Shown: positions 1-7,959, counted from the first letter of the stretch. The stretch: 64,000 bases of DNA from Streptomyces sp. NBC_00425 (GCF_036030735.1 NZ_CP107928.1:8804001-8868000); one strand, 5' to 3'. Numbers and translations: made by a program. The notes: generated by a model from the sequence alone, not told the origin.

Positions 1-610
1 GGGCCAGTTTCTGCCGGGACTCGTGCCGGCTCATGGCGATGATGCGCTCGGCGCCCAGTTCCTTGGCGGCGATGACCCCACACAGGCCCACCGCCCCGTC
101 ACCGACGACCACGGCCGTCGAACCGGGTTTGACCTCGGCGGCCTTGGCGGCGTACCAGCCTGTGCCCATGACGTCGGAGAGCGCCAGCAGGCTGGGGATC
201 AGCTCCTCGGCCGGCTGCTCCGGGGTGGCGACCAGGGTGCCGTCGGCGAGGGGGACGCGGACGTACTCGGCCTGGCAGCCGTTCGGGAAGTCCCGGTGCA
301 GACAGGAGGTGTGATACCCGGCCCGACAGATCGGGCAGGTGTTGTCGGAGGCGATGAAGGAGCCGATGACGAACTGGCCGGGCTTCACAGCCGAGACGTC
401 GCTGCCGATCTCTTCGACGATGCCGACGTACTCGTGGCCGATCGGCTGCGGCTCGTTGACCGGGTTGATGCCGCGGTAGCTCCACAGGTCGGAGCCGCAC
501 ACGCAGGTGGCGACGGTGCGGATGACCGCGTCCGTGGGCGCCACGATCTTCGGCTCGGGGGCGTTCTCCACCCGGATGTCCCCAGGCGCGTGAATGATGG
601 TTGCTCGCAT
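1..610 (-). CDS. Zinc-dependent alcohol dehydrogenase, C-terminus outside window
   Basis: This is a medium-chain NAD(P)-dependent alcohol dehydrogenase; about 203 N-terminal residues lie in the window and the frame is still open at the left edge. The catalytic zinc ligands are visible as Cys38 in CVCGSD and His59-Glu60 in GHEY. A Cys-rich lobe follows (CPIC, then two more Cys), matching the structural zinc site. A Rossmann fingerprint (VVGDGAVGLCG) lies near residue 170. It is the last gene of a minus-strand set with a cupin, a carboxymuconolactone-decarboxylase-like protein and a ruined hydrolase, so it probably shares their control by the XRE regulators upstream. The substrate cannot be read from the sequence. 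The ATG is preceded by GGAA-type purines. Confidence 0.9.
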   Translation of the reverse strand, partial: MRATIIHAPGDIRVENAPEPKIVAPTDAVIRTVATCVCGSDLWSYRGINPVNEPQPIGHEYVGIVEEIGSDVSAVKPGQFVIGSFIASDNTCPICRAGYHTSCLHRDFPNGCQAEYVRVPLADGTLVATPEQPAEELIPSLLALSDVMGTGWYAAKAAEVKPGSTAVVVGDGAVGLCGVIAAKELGAERIIAMSRHESRQKLA

Positions 611-645
611 GATGGCTTCCCGGTTCCTTTCGGTCTGTCGTGGCG

Positions 646-1053
646 TCAGGGGCGGGTACGGGTGCTGACGCGCGGGGCGTTGTAGTCGTCGTCCGGGACG
701 TGTTCGAGCCAGGTGGTGTCGTCCGTCTCCCACAGCGCGAGATGGACCATGAACTGGTCGGGAGCGGCACCGTGCCAGTGCTCCTCACCCGGGGGTGTGT
801 GGATGACGTCGCCGGGATGGGCCTCGGTGACGTCGCCGCCACGGGACTGCACCAGCGCGACGCCCTCGACGATGTAGAGGGTCTGGCCCAGGGCGTGGGA
901 GTGCCACGCGGTGCGGGCGCCGGGAGTGAATCGGACCAGGTTGGCCCGCATCCGCGAGGGGTGCTCACCGCGGTGGATCACGTCGGCGTAGGCGTCGCCG
1001 GTGAACCACTCGGCCGGGAGCTTCATGGTGGGAGGCCGCTTCAGCAGTTCCAT
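646..1053 (-). CDS. Single-domain cupin
   Basis: A 135-residue cupin of the kind often annotated as (R)-mandelonitrile lyase-like or quercetinase-like. The metal-binding motif 1 is present as HSHALGQ (His51, His53, Gln57). Motif 2 is EEHWHGA near residue 92, giving the usual 3-His metal site with Gln in place of Glu. It is cytosolic, with no signal peptide. A GGAGGA ribosome binding site lies 10 nt before the ATG; an internal Met10 is an alternative start. It sits between the alcohol dehydrogenase and the carboxymuconolactone-decarboxylase-like gene on the same strand, a combination common in Streptomyces redox clusters. The reaction is unknown. Confidence 0.85.
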   Translation of the reverse strand: MELLKRPPTMKLPAEWFTGDAYADVIHRGEHPSRMRANLVRFTPGARTAWHSHALGQTLYIVEGVALVQSRGGDVTEAHPGDVIHTPPGEEHWHGAAPDQFMVHLALWETDDTTWLEHVPDDDYNAPRVSTRTRP

Positions 1054-1149
1054 GGTGTGTCGTTCCTCCGGTGTGGTGCTGCCGCCGGACCATGCGGCGG
1101 CGAGGTGGGGGGAGCCCGGGACGTGGGGGTGTGCCTGGGCGGAGGAGTA

Positions 1150-1482
1150 TCAGCCGGACTGGTCGGACTTCTCCACGATCTCCTTGAGCTGGGTCATCGC
1201 AGTCATGGCGTTGGGCCATCCGGCGTAGAAGGCCAGATGGGTGATGGCCTCGACCAGCTCGTCCTTGGTCACGCCGTTCTCCAGCGCCTTGCCGAGGTGG
1301 AAGCTGAGCTGGTCGGCTCGGTACAGGGCGGCGAGAGCGGTGACGGTGACGAGGCTGCGGTCGCGCGGGGACAGACCCGGCCGCTCCCAGATGTCGCCGA
1401 ACAGGACGGTGTCGGTCACCTCCGCGAGCTTGGGGGCGAACTCCTGGATCGCCGGCGGCGCGAACTTCTTCCGTTCTGACAT
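1150..1482 (-). CDS. Carboxymuconolactone decarboxylase family protein
   Basis: A 110-residue all-helical protein of the CMD/AhpD-like fold. The family core is seen as PRDRSLVTVTALAALYRADQ followed by the HLAFYAGWPNAM segment. It has no Cys-x2-Cys pair, so it belongs with the decarboxylase-type rather than the peroxidase-type (AhpD) members. The length is normal for a single-domain CMD. An AGGAGC ribosome binding site precedes the ATG. It lies between the cupin and the broken hydrolase on the same strand and probably belongs to one transcription unit with them. Confidence 0.88.
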   Translation of the reverse strand: MSERKKFAPPAIQEFAPKLAEVTDTVLFGDIWERPGLSPRDRSLVTVTALAALYRADQLSFHLGKALENGVTKDELVEAITHLAFYAGWPNAMTAMTQLKEIVEKSDQSG

Positions 1483-1588
1483 GAGGTGGTGCTCCTAGCC
1501 TGTGTGCGGGGGGATTCACGCCGCTCGGTCTTGAGCCGGGTGGCGGGAGGGGTGCTCACCGAAGAACGAGGTGACTCGGCGAGGGCGG

Positions 1589-2155
1589 TCAGACGTATTC
1601 GTCCTCGCCGTGTGGGTCGAAGCGGGACGTACCGTCGATCCAGAACAACTCCGTCGGCACCCCGGCGCAGGCGACTGGATCGCGGAAGACGACCGGGTCC
1701 TGACCGCCACCGAGCCGGACGCGCAGCAGGCCGCCGAGGCAGGCGGCGCTGACCGTGCCGACCGCCCTGATGCGACGGTCGCTCATGGCGGCGTACACCG
1801 CGTGGCCGCTGCTGGAGATGCCCAGCACGCCGAGGCGCTCGGGAGGGACGCCCTTCCGGGTGCTGAGGTAGCTGACGGCGCTCTTGACGTCCTCGCCTCG
1901 CCGGACGGGGTGCTCCAGGAAATAACGGCGTTCGCCTTCACTCGCGCCTGGTGAGCGGCGTCGAAGGCGAGGGCGGCGAAGCCCGCCACGGTCGGACGCC
2001 GGGCGTGGAGTCCGGCGGTCTGCTCCTGAACCCCACGGCTCTACGACCACGATCGCGGGCAGCGGATGTCCGGCGCGGGAGTCGGGAGTGTGCAGGTGAC
2101 CGGTCGGCGTCAGGCCATTGCTGACGAAGGTGACATCCGTCCGCACTGTTCTCAC
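1589..2155 (-). pseudogene. Degenerate alpha/beta hydrolase (dienelactone-hydrolase/YcjY-like)
   Basis: The N-terminal third reads as an alpha/beta hydrolase (VTFVSNGLTPTGHLHTPDS, then LPAIVVV). Between about 1975 and 2040 the family sequence (QTAGLHARR, AGFAALAFDAAHQ) sits in the +1 frame, and it then returns to the first frame at GASEGER. The nucleophile-elbow region follows (LGVLGISSSGHA). After SAACLGGLLR about 130 family residues are missing, and only the terminal block (ELFWIDGTSRFD) remains. The usual catalytic His of that block (GxSHxD) is Arg. Two compensating frameshifts, a large deletion and loss of the His argue for a dead gene. The start is one of two GTG codons (2155 or 2146) behind AGAGGAGG. 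Confidence 0.8.
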
Positions 2156-2334
2156 TCGCCTCCTCTGCCTGCAGTATGGAAATACGCGATATCGGTGACG
2201 TGTGAAAGCAATTCTGACCCGGGGGTGGGCCGTCCCGCTTGTTCGGGTGGATGCTCTGCGTAGGTCGCCTCTGATCGCCGAACACGCCATTGACCCTGCC
2301 ACCTCCACGGGAATCCGCAAAGGGGAGAATTCCA

Positions 2335-2401
2335 CCCTGGGGAGCAGTTATCCAGGGGAGGGATTCTTACCCCCCTTGTGCGGACCGAGCGGTGTGACAC
2401 T
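2335..2401 (+). promoter_or_regulatory. Promoter/operator region of the first MmyB-type regulator
   Basis: An inverted repeat CCCTGG (2335-2340) / CCAGGG (2352-2357) precedes a -10-like hexamer GACACT (2396-2401) that ends 7 nt before the ATG at 2409, as expected for a leaderless transcript. The paralogue at 3389 has the same GACACT (3376-3381), also 7 nt before its ATG. The inverted repeat may be the autoregulatory operator and could also serve the divergent redox genes; that part is inference. Confidence 0.45.
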
Positions 2402-2408
2402 GGCTGGC

Positions 2409-3305
2409 ATGACCAGCGACGCGCATCTGAACGAGCTGGGACAATTCCTCAAGCTGCGGAGAGCCGAGTTGAGCCCGCGCACGGTCGGCCTGCCCGACAC
2501 CGGTGGCCGGCGGGTGCCTGGCCTGCGCAGGGAGGAAGTCGCCCTTCTCGCCTCCATCAGCACCGACTACTACACCCGGCTGGAGCAGGGCCGCATCCAG
2601 CCGTCCGTGTCAGTGCTGGCCGCACTCGCCCAGGTCCTGCGTCTGGCCGACGACCAGCGCGACCACCTGTTCGAGCTGGTCGGCCGACGGTCGGCCCGAC
2701 CTCGCCGCCGGGCCGCACCGAAGGTGCATGCGCAGTTGCGTCGCCTCCTCGACGATCTCACCGTGAGTCCCGGCGTGGTCATCGGCCGCCGTATGGACAT
2801 CCTGGCGTGGAATCCGCTCGCATCCGCCCTGCTGACCGATTTCGAGAAGGTGCCGGAAGACAAGCGCAACTGCGTCCGCATCCTCTTCATCGAGCCCTCC
2901 ATGCGGACGCTCTGCGCGGACTGGCGGGCCGCCGCCCGTGGCTGCGTGTCGCACCTGCGTATGACGGCCGCCGCATCCCCGGACGACCCGCGGCTGACCG
3001 GCCTGGTCGGCGAACTCTCCGTGCAGGACAAGGACTTCGGGCGGTGGTGGGGGAGCAGTCACGTGGCGTCGCGCGGGCGGGGCATGAAGCGGTTCCACCA
3101 CCCCCTCGTCGGCGAACTCGTCCTCGACCGGGACACCTTCACCTGCGGCAGCGATCCCGATCAGGAACTCGTCGTCTGGACGGCGGAACGCGGCACGCCC
3201 TCGTACGACGGGCTACGCGCCCTCGCCTCAGGGGCATCAGGTCGGCTCGGCGGGCCCGCAGCCGATCAGGTCGACTGGCCTGACGGTCTGATCCGGCCTC
3301 GCTGA
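2409..3305 (+). CDS. XRE-family regulator with MmyB-like ligand-binding domain (copy 1)
   Basis: A 298-residue DNA-binding regulator. Residues about 8-70 form the XRE helix-turn-helix with the family signature GLRREEVALLA and YYTRLEQG. Residues about 105-265 form the MmyB-like PAS-type domain (LAWNPLASALL, DFEKVPEDKRN, ADWRAAARG, KRFHHPLVGELVL). I chose ATG 2409 because it matches the N-terminus of the paralogue and because a GACACT -10 hexamer lies exactly 7 nt upstream in both genes. Family members usually repress a divergent short-chain redox or hydrolase gene and respond to a small ligand. Here the divergent set is the hydrolase remnant, CMD, cupin and alcohol dehydrogenase. Confidence 0.92.
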   Translation: MTSDAHLNELGQFLKLRRAELSPRTVGLPDTGGRRVPGLRREEVALLASISTDYYTRLEQGRIQPSVSVLAALAQVLRLADDQRDHLFELVGRRSARPRRRAAPKVHAQLRRLLDDLTVSPGVVIGRRMDILAWNPLASALLTDFEKVPEDKRNCVRILFIEPSMRTLCADWRAAARGCVSHLRMTAAASPDDPRLTGLVGELSVQDKDFGRWWGSSHVASRGRGMKRFHHPLVGELVLDRDTFTCGSDPDQELVVWTAERGTPSYDGLRALASGASGRLGGPAADQVDWPDGLIRPR

Positions 3306-3388
3306 CTTGGGAAGAACGAGATGTCGACCAGACCTGGGAGAAAACTCTCGCCCTGATTTTGCAGGTGAATACCGCGACACTGAATGCC

Positions 3389-4258
3389 ATGCGCATGAAT
3401 GAATATTTGCCTGAACTGGGAGAATTCCTCATTGCGTGCCGGGCCCGACTCAGTCCGCGAACGGTGGGCCTGCCCGAGTTCGGAGCGCCCCGACGAGTGA
3501 CGGGGCTGCGCCGTGAGGAGGTCGCCCATCTCGCGGGGATCAGCAGCTACTCCTACGCGCGGTTGGAGCAGGGGCGTGCCCCTGCGCCGAAGTCGGTGCT
3601 CGCCGCTCTCGTCCGTGTTCTGCACCTCGACGACGACCAGCGTGACCACCTGTTCGCGCTGGCCGCGAAGGACGAGCGCCCGCCGCGCCGCAGACCGGCG
3701 CAGAAGGTCCAGCCCCAACTCAGGCGTCTCCTGGACGAACTGAGCGCGACCCCCGCGCTCGTCCTGGGTCGTCGCACGGACGTCTTGGCCTGGAACGCGA
3801 TGGCAGCGGCTCTCCTCACCGACTTCGAACGGGTTCCGGACAAGAAGCGCAACTACGCCCGGCTGCTCTTCACTGACCCCGCCTTCCGGGAGCTCCACCT
3901 CGACTGGAGGACGATCGCCCGGATCTGCGTCACCCAGCTACGCATGGAGGCCGCCAAGTGCCCCGGCGATCGCGAGTTCACCGCACTGGTCGGAGAGCTG
4001 TCGGTGACCGACGCCGACTTCCGGCAGTGGTGGGCAGGCCGCCAGATGCCCGGCCTGCGGGTCGGCACGAAGAGGCTGCGGCATCCGATCGCCGGTGACC
4101 TCACCCTCGACTGGGACAGCCTGACCTGCACGGCCGACCCCGTGCAGCAGCTTGTGGTCCTGACCGCGGAGCCCGGGACCTCATCCCATGACGGACTGCG
4201 CTTCCTCGCGTCGTGGACTGCCGACCCGGACCAGCGGGCGCCGGATGCGACAGCTTGA
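3389..4258 (+). CDS. XRE-family regulator with MmyB-like ligand-binding domain (copy 2)
   Basis: A 289-residue paralogue of the preceding gene with the same layout: helix-turn-helix at residues 8-70 (GLRREEVAHLAGIS, YARLEQGRAPAPK), then the MmyB-type domain (LAWNAMAAALLTDFERVPDKKRN, WWAG). The two copies are clearly homologous but diverged, so this is an old duplication. The start at 3389 is preferred over the Met at 3395 by alignment with copy 1 and by the shared GACACT at 3376-3381, 7 nt upstream. The gene is 83 bp downstream of copy 1 with its own promoter-like sequence. Its target may be the same redox cluster or itself. Confidence 0.9.
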   Translation: MRMNEYLPELGEFLIACRARLSPRTVGLPEFGAPRRVTGLRREEVAHLAGISSYSYARLEQGRAPAPKSVLAALVRVLHLDDDQRDHLFALAAKDERPPRRRPAQKVQPQLRRLLDELSATPALVLGRRTDVLAWNAMAAALLTDFERVPDKKRNYARLLFTDPAFRELHLDWRTIARICVTQLRMEAAKCPGDREFTALVGELSVTDADFRQWWAGRQMPGLRVGTKRLRHPIAGDLTLDWDSLTCTADPVQQLVVLTAEPGTSSHDGLRFLASWTADPDQRAPDATA

Positions 4259-4279
4259 CCGAAACGGCGCGAGTGGTCC

Positions 4280-4540
4280 ATGACCGGCCTCGACCGCGCC
4301 CAACCGGCGTTCCTGGAAGGGAATCGCGACCCTGGGTCCTGCAACGGGGCTGTCCAGGACGGCTCCGACGCCGTGATCACACCAGCCACCCCGAGATCAT
4401 CCCAGGCTGGAGGCGATCACCGACCAGTGGGCACGGAAGGCAGCGACCAGTTCCTCCAGCAGCACATGGAGGACGCCCGCCAACTGGCGAGCGTCCTGCG
4501 GCTCTGCATCGAGAAGGACGTCCCGCCGGCCTTCCTCTGA
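4280..4540 (+). pseudogene. Possible frameshifted remnant of an unidentified gene
   Basis: The 567 nt between 4258 and 4826 hold no intact recognisable gene. From about 4440 to 4540 one frame has almost pure G/C third positions and reads GSDQFLQQHMEDARQLASVL and on to a stop at 4540. Just upstream (about 4405-4437) the coding-like signal is in another frame (LEAITDQWAR). This pattern suggests a short helical protein broken by frameshifts. I do not recognise the family. An uninterrupted 86-codon frame from 4280 exists but its first half looks non-coding. Nothing further was seen in 4541-4825. Confidence 0.3.
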
Positions 4541-4825
4541 ACCCCACCGACCACGGAATAGCCGACCGAAACCGTGCTTCGTGTTCAATGCCTGCCCGAC
4601 CGGATGCAAGTGGGTGGCCGGCGGTATCTCGGCACATCCCGCCACTGCGCAGACGGGATGGGGTGGCATGCAGAACAGCTTGATCAGGAATTCTGTACTA
4701 CTGCGAGCCCGGTCACAGTGGATGTGATCGCCGACCGCGTCGGCGCGTGCCGGAGTCCGGCGGGTGGGGCGGGGGGCGCGTTGCGCCGTCCCGGAGCGAC
4801 GGACCGGGGCGCCGCCGAGGTGGTG

Positions 4826-5251
4826 TCAGGCGGGCTGTGGGGCGGGCGTTGCCGGAGCGGCGGCGACCTTGCGGGTCTCGCGCAGCATCAGCAGTCCGTT
4901 GACCGCCATCAGCGTCGCCGTCAGGCCGTGGACGCCGAGCGCGGTGGCGACGGAACCGTGGTGGGTCAGCACGGTGGCCATGTCGCCGTACGCGGCGAGG
5001 GCTTCCACCAGCAGAACCCAGCCCAGCGCCCGGCGGTGGCCCGTCACCAGCAGGACGCCCAGGACCAGGGCCAGGACGACGTCGCGGATTCCCTTGACGA
5101 CCAGGAAGCCGCCGCCGTCGCCGGACGGCCGGTTCGGCAGGCCGAAGCCCGCGGCCGCCGTCTCCGGGCTCAGGATGAACTCCGTCCCGAACCAGAGGAT
5201 GAAGACGACGAAGGCGGCGGTCAGAGCGGTGTTGATCCTCTTCGGTGACAT
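4826..5251 (-). CDS. DUF4267-type small membrane protein
   Basis: A 141-residue integral membrane protein with four predicted helices (residues about 8-28, 48-66, 72-90, 98-118). The charged loop LPNRPSGDGGGFLVVKGIRD is typical of DUF4267 proteins. The function of the family is unknown. A GGGAGAACC ribosome binding site precedes the ATG. It lies 84 bp downstream of the DUF1772-type gene on the same strand, so the two are probably co-transcribed and repressed by the divergent TetR protein. Confidence 0.85.
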   Translation of the reverse strand: MSPKRINTALTAAFVVFILWFGTEFILSPETAAAGFGLPNRPSGDGGGFLVVKGIRDVVLALVLGVLLVTGHRRALGWVLLVEALAAYGDMATVLTHHGSVATALGVHGLTATLMAVNGLLMLRETRKVAAAPATPAPQPA

Positions 5252-5335
5252 GGTTCTCCCTGCGGGTCTCGTCAGCTGGGTGAGCTGCTCGGTGAGCGTC
5301 GTGGAGCTTCTCGGTCCGCGGGTGTGCCCGCGGGA

Positions 5336-5782
5336 TCAGGTGAGTGCGGCGACGAGCAGGGCGAAGGCCGCGATGAGGATGGCTACGCGGACGTAGTGGT
5401 AACGGTTCCAGCGGTCCGTCTGCTCCTTCCAGTCGGCGGGCCGGTTCTCCGGGGTCCACGTCTTGTTCCTGTTGTTGATCGGGACGAGCAGCAGCAGCGA
5501 CATGATCACGCTGAGGATCAGCAGCGCGCCGGCGGTGACGACGAGGCCGGCGCCGGTGTGGTGCCGTCCGGCGACGGCCCAGACCGCGACGAGGGCGAGC
5601 GAGGTGAGGTACCAGACGGGCATCACGGCGCCGAGCATCCGGCCCCCGTGGGCGCGGCCGAGTTGGCCGCTGTCCTCCGGGAGGGCGTTGAAGATCGGGT
5701 TCATGACGAAGGCGACGGAGAACTCCACCCCCACCATCACGCCGAAGGACACGGTCGTGACCACCTCGAGTGCGTTGAGCAT
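5336..5782 (-). CDS. DUF1772 (anthrone oxygenase-like) membrane protein
   Basis: A 148-residue membrane protein with four predicted helices. The N-terminal helix carries FVMNPIF, and the later region has LVPINNRNKTW, the family motif in which Asn and Arg line the membrane face. DUF1772 includes proteins called anthrone oxygenase-like, but most bacterial members have no proven reaction. The ATG at 5782 is supported by GGAGGG 5 nt upstream. The gene is divergent from the TetR regulator with 90 bp between them, holding two matching operators. It probably forms an operon with the DUF4267 gene. Confidence 0.87.
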   Translation of the reverse strand: MLNALEVVTTVSFGVMVGVEFSVAFVMNPIFNALPEDSGQLGRAHGGRMLGAVMPVWYLTSLALVAVWAVAGRHHTGAGLVVTAGALLILSVIMSLLLLVPINNRNKTWTPENRPADWKEQTDRWNRYHYVRVAILIAAFALLVAALT

Positions 5783-5799
5783 GATGACCCTCCACGGAT

Positions 5800-5863
5800 C
5801 TAGTGTTGCTAGCGGATGAGGCAACGCTAGTACTACTGCCGCTCGTCTGTCTAGCGGTGCTAG
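5800..5863. promoter_or_regulatory. Paired CTAG-bounded operators in the tetR/DUF1772 intergenic region
   Basis: Two 13-bp elements share the pattern CTAGyGkTGCTAG: CTAGTGTTGCTAG at 5800-5812 and CTAGCGGTGCTAG at 5851-5863. A third half-copy (GCAACGCTAG, 5821-5830) is in inverted orientation to the first, giving TAGTGTTGC / GCAACGCTA arms (5801-5809, 5821-5829). CTAG occurs five times in 64 bp although it is rare in Streptomyces. The second element overlaps a -10-like TAGGGT (5861-5866) that ends 6 nt before the tetR ATG. The first overlaps TAGATC on the other strand, upstream of the DUF1772 gene. The layout fits simultaneous repression of both directions by the TetR protein. Confidence 0.7.
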
Positions 5864-5872
5864 GGTCGAGGT

Positions 5873-6451
5873 ATGTCGGTACAGGAACGCAAGCAGCGTG
5901 AACGGGCGGAGCGCGAGCGCCTCATCGTGGCGACGGCCCGCGAACTCGCCGAGCAGCAGGGCTGGGACGCGGTCACCACCCGTCGGCTCGCCGAGCGCAT
6001 CGAGTACAGCCAGCCCGTGCTCTACAGCCACTTCCGCGGCAAGCGCGAGATCATCGGCGCCGTCGCCCTGGAGGGCGCCGCCGAGCTGGCCGTGGCGGTG
6101 CGTGCCGCGACCGGCGCCGCGGACGGCCCGCGCGAGCGGGTCCTCGCGCTCGCGCGCACCTACCTCGACTTCGCCGCACGCAACGTGGCGGTCTACGACG
6201 CCCTGTTCCAGCTCGACGGCGGCCTGGCGTACGCACGGGAGGACACCCCGGAACCTCTCAAGGACGCATTCGCCGCGCTGCTGGAGAGCCTGGGCGAGGT
6301 CGCCGGGGACGGCGTCCCCCCGGGGCTGTTCACCGAGGTGTTCTGGGCGTCCCTGCACGGCCTCGCGACCCTGACCCGGGCGGGGCGGCTGCTGCCGGAG
6401 GACGCCGTGCAGCGGGTGGAGCTGCTGGTGGACCGGCTCGCCGTGGTCTGA
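5873..6451 (+). CDS. TetR/AcrR-family transcriptional repressor
   Basis: A 192-residue TetR protein. The N-terminal helix-turn-helix spans residues about 14-60 (RLIVATARELAEQQGWDAVT, RRLAERIEYSQPVLYSHF, KREIIGAV). The C-terminal ligand domain has the TetR_C_33/WHG-like features (YLDFAARNVAVYDALFQL, FWASLHGLATL). It is divergent from two small membrane protein genes. The 13-bp operator CTAGCGGTGCTAG lies 9 bp before the ATG and covers the presumed -10, so autorepression is likely. The transcript looks leaderless (TAGGGT, 6 nt, ATG). The ligand is unknown. Confidence 0.93.
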   Translation: MSVQERKQRERAERERLIVATARELAEQQGWDAVTTRRLAERIEYSQPVLYSHFRGKREIIGAVALEGAAELAVAVRAATGAADGPRERVLALARTYLDFAARNVAVYDALFQLDGGLAYAREDTPEPLKDAFAALLESLGEVAGDGVPPGLFTEVFWASLHGLATLTRAGRLLPEDAVQRVELLVDRLAVV

Positions 6452-6491
6452 CACACCGTCCGGGCGGGCACGCAGCCGGAGCGCGGGGAGC

Positions 6492-6771
6492 TCACGGCGC
6501 GCCGCGCGTCCACGCCGTGCTCCGGCGGGCAGGGGACGCAGCGGCGGCGCCGTCGGCCTCGAACGCGACCGACGCCGTCGACGGCGCGTACCAGGTCCGA
6601 GCCCCGCGCGGTGCACAGCAGCACGGAGGCGTCCGCGTCCAGGGAGAAGCCGACCGGAAGCACCGCCGGCCGCGCATGCCGGGTGTGGACGACACGGCCG
6701 ACCGGGACGCGCGCGAGCAGGCGCAGGCACTCCTGCCGGTCGAGTCCGCGAAAGCCGTCGTCGTGGAACAT
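6492..6771 (-). pseudogene. Truncated, frameshifted PPOX-class flavin protein
   Basis: The start reads as a pyridoxamine-5-phosphate-oxidase-like stress protein (MFHDDGFRGLDRQECLRLLA, PVGRVVHTRHARPAVLPVGF, DLVRAVDGV). Such proteins are usually about 140 residues and sit beside universal stress proteins. After VDGV the expected VAFEADG sequence is found in another frame (about 6565-6545). That frame ends at a stop at 6492, before the rest of the split-barrel domain. A one-base shift plus loss of the C-terminal half makes a functional product unlikely. The intact universal stress protein gene lies directly upstream on the same strand. Confidence 0.65.
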
Positions 6772-6844
6772 TCACGCGCCGTGTCGCCGTGCGGGTCCCG
6801 CACACAGATCCGCGCGCGGCGGTCGCACACCGCCCGGGCGGCTC

Positions 6845-7714
6845 TCAGTCGTGGGGGACGACGGCGACGGGGCAGCGGCCGTGATGGATGGCGGCCTGGG
6901 CGATCGGTCCCAGGTGGTGTCCCGTGCCGCGCCGGTGCGCGCGTCTGCCCACGACCAGCAGCGCCGCGCCCTCGGCGGCCCGCACGACGGCCTTGGCCGG
7001 ACTCGCGAGCCGGATGCTCTCGGCGACCTCCACCTGCGGGTACTTCTCCTGCCAGGGGCGAAGCGCATCGCCCAGCGCCTTGCGCGCGTCCTTCGTCATC
7101 TCCTCGGTGACGGCGTGGTCGGCGCCCCACGGCATGCGTGCGTGGAGCGGCACGCTGCGGCCGTGGACGGCCACGAGGGGAGCACCCCGGGCGGCGGCGG
7201 TGTGGAAGGCGAAGTCGAGCAGTCCGTCACCGGCGGTGTGCAGTTTCAGCGCCACGACCACCCGGGCCGGCGGGGCGGGGGCGCGGTCCTCGTCCGCCGG
7301 CTCCGCGCGGACGAGGACCACGGGCCGCTCCGCCCGGGCCACGACCGGCAGGCTGACCTCGCCCATGAAGTAGCTCTCGACGGCCTCCATCCCCCGCGAG
7401 CCGAGCACCAGCATCTCGGCCTCCGAGGCCGCCTGGAGCAGGGCCTCGTGGGCGTCCTCGGCGACCAGGCTCCCTACGACGGTCAGACCCGGGTGGCGTG
7501 TCTGCAGTTCCGCCTGCGCGGTGTGGACCAGACGCTTCGCCCAGTAGTTCTGGTCGATCTCGGAGGGCAGCCGCGCGGGTTCCGGCGCCAGAAGGGGCCA
7601 GGCATGCAGCAGCCGCAGGGTCAGCTTGCGCTTCTCGGCCTCGTCGGCGGCCCAGCGGGCGGCGGCGAGGCTGGCGGGTGAGCCGTCGAGGCCCACGGTG
7701 ACGACCGGTTGCAT
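6845..7714 (-). CDS. Universal stress protein, two UspA domains
   Basis: A 289-residue cytosolic protein made of two tandem UspA domains (residues about 4-140 and 150-288). The ATP-binding loop G-x2-G-x9-G(S/T) appears in the first domain as GSRGMEAVESYFMGEVS, and in the second as GRRAHRRGTGHHLGP. The strand-initial VTVGLDGSPASLAAARWA is typical. GGAG lies before the ATG. Tandem-Usp proteins in actinobacteria bind ATP and are often induced by hypoxia or stationary phase through DosR-like control. The adjoining PPOX-class remnant fits that type of neighbourhood. No DosR box was recognised. Confidence 0.93.
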   Translation of the reverse strand: MQPVVTVGLDGSPASLAAARWAADEAEKRKLTLRLLHAWPLLAPEPARLPSEIDQNYWAKRLVHTAQAELQTRHPGLTVVGSLVAEDAHEALLQAASEAEMLVLGSRGMEAVESYFMGEVSLPVVARAERPVVLVRAEPADEDRAPAPPARVVVALKLHTAGDGLLDFAFHTAAARGAPLVAVHGRSVPLHARMPWGADHAVTEEMTKDARKALGDALRPWQEKYPQVEVAESIRLASPAKAVVRAAEGAALLVVGRRAHRRGTGHHLGPIAQAAIHHGRCPVAVVPHD

Positions 7715-7959
7715 GGCAGCGGCCTCCGTCTCGTACGAAGCCGGATGCGACGGTGAGCGAGTGCGGTGGCAGGGACTGGTGCGACATCGTCGGCATGCCG
7801 GGCGTGGGGCGTTCCTCTCCCTTCGAGGAGACCCCAGTTCCCTCCGCGGCGCATGTGGACCGCAGGCACGGACCCGGCCCCGGCGGGGACCCGTCGGCCT
7901 CGGGAACGGGGGAACCGAAGCCCGTAGTGCCGTCCGGCCGTCCCTGGCAGACTGCCGCT

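Noticed and set aside
4259..4825. Insertion sequence remnant
   Set aside because: No terminal inverted repeats, target duplications or transposase motifs were seen; at most a broken small gene.
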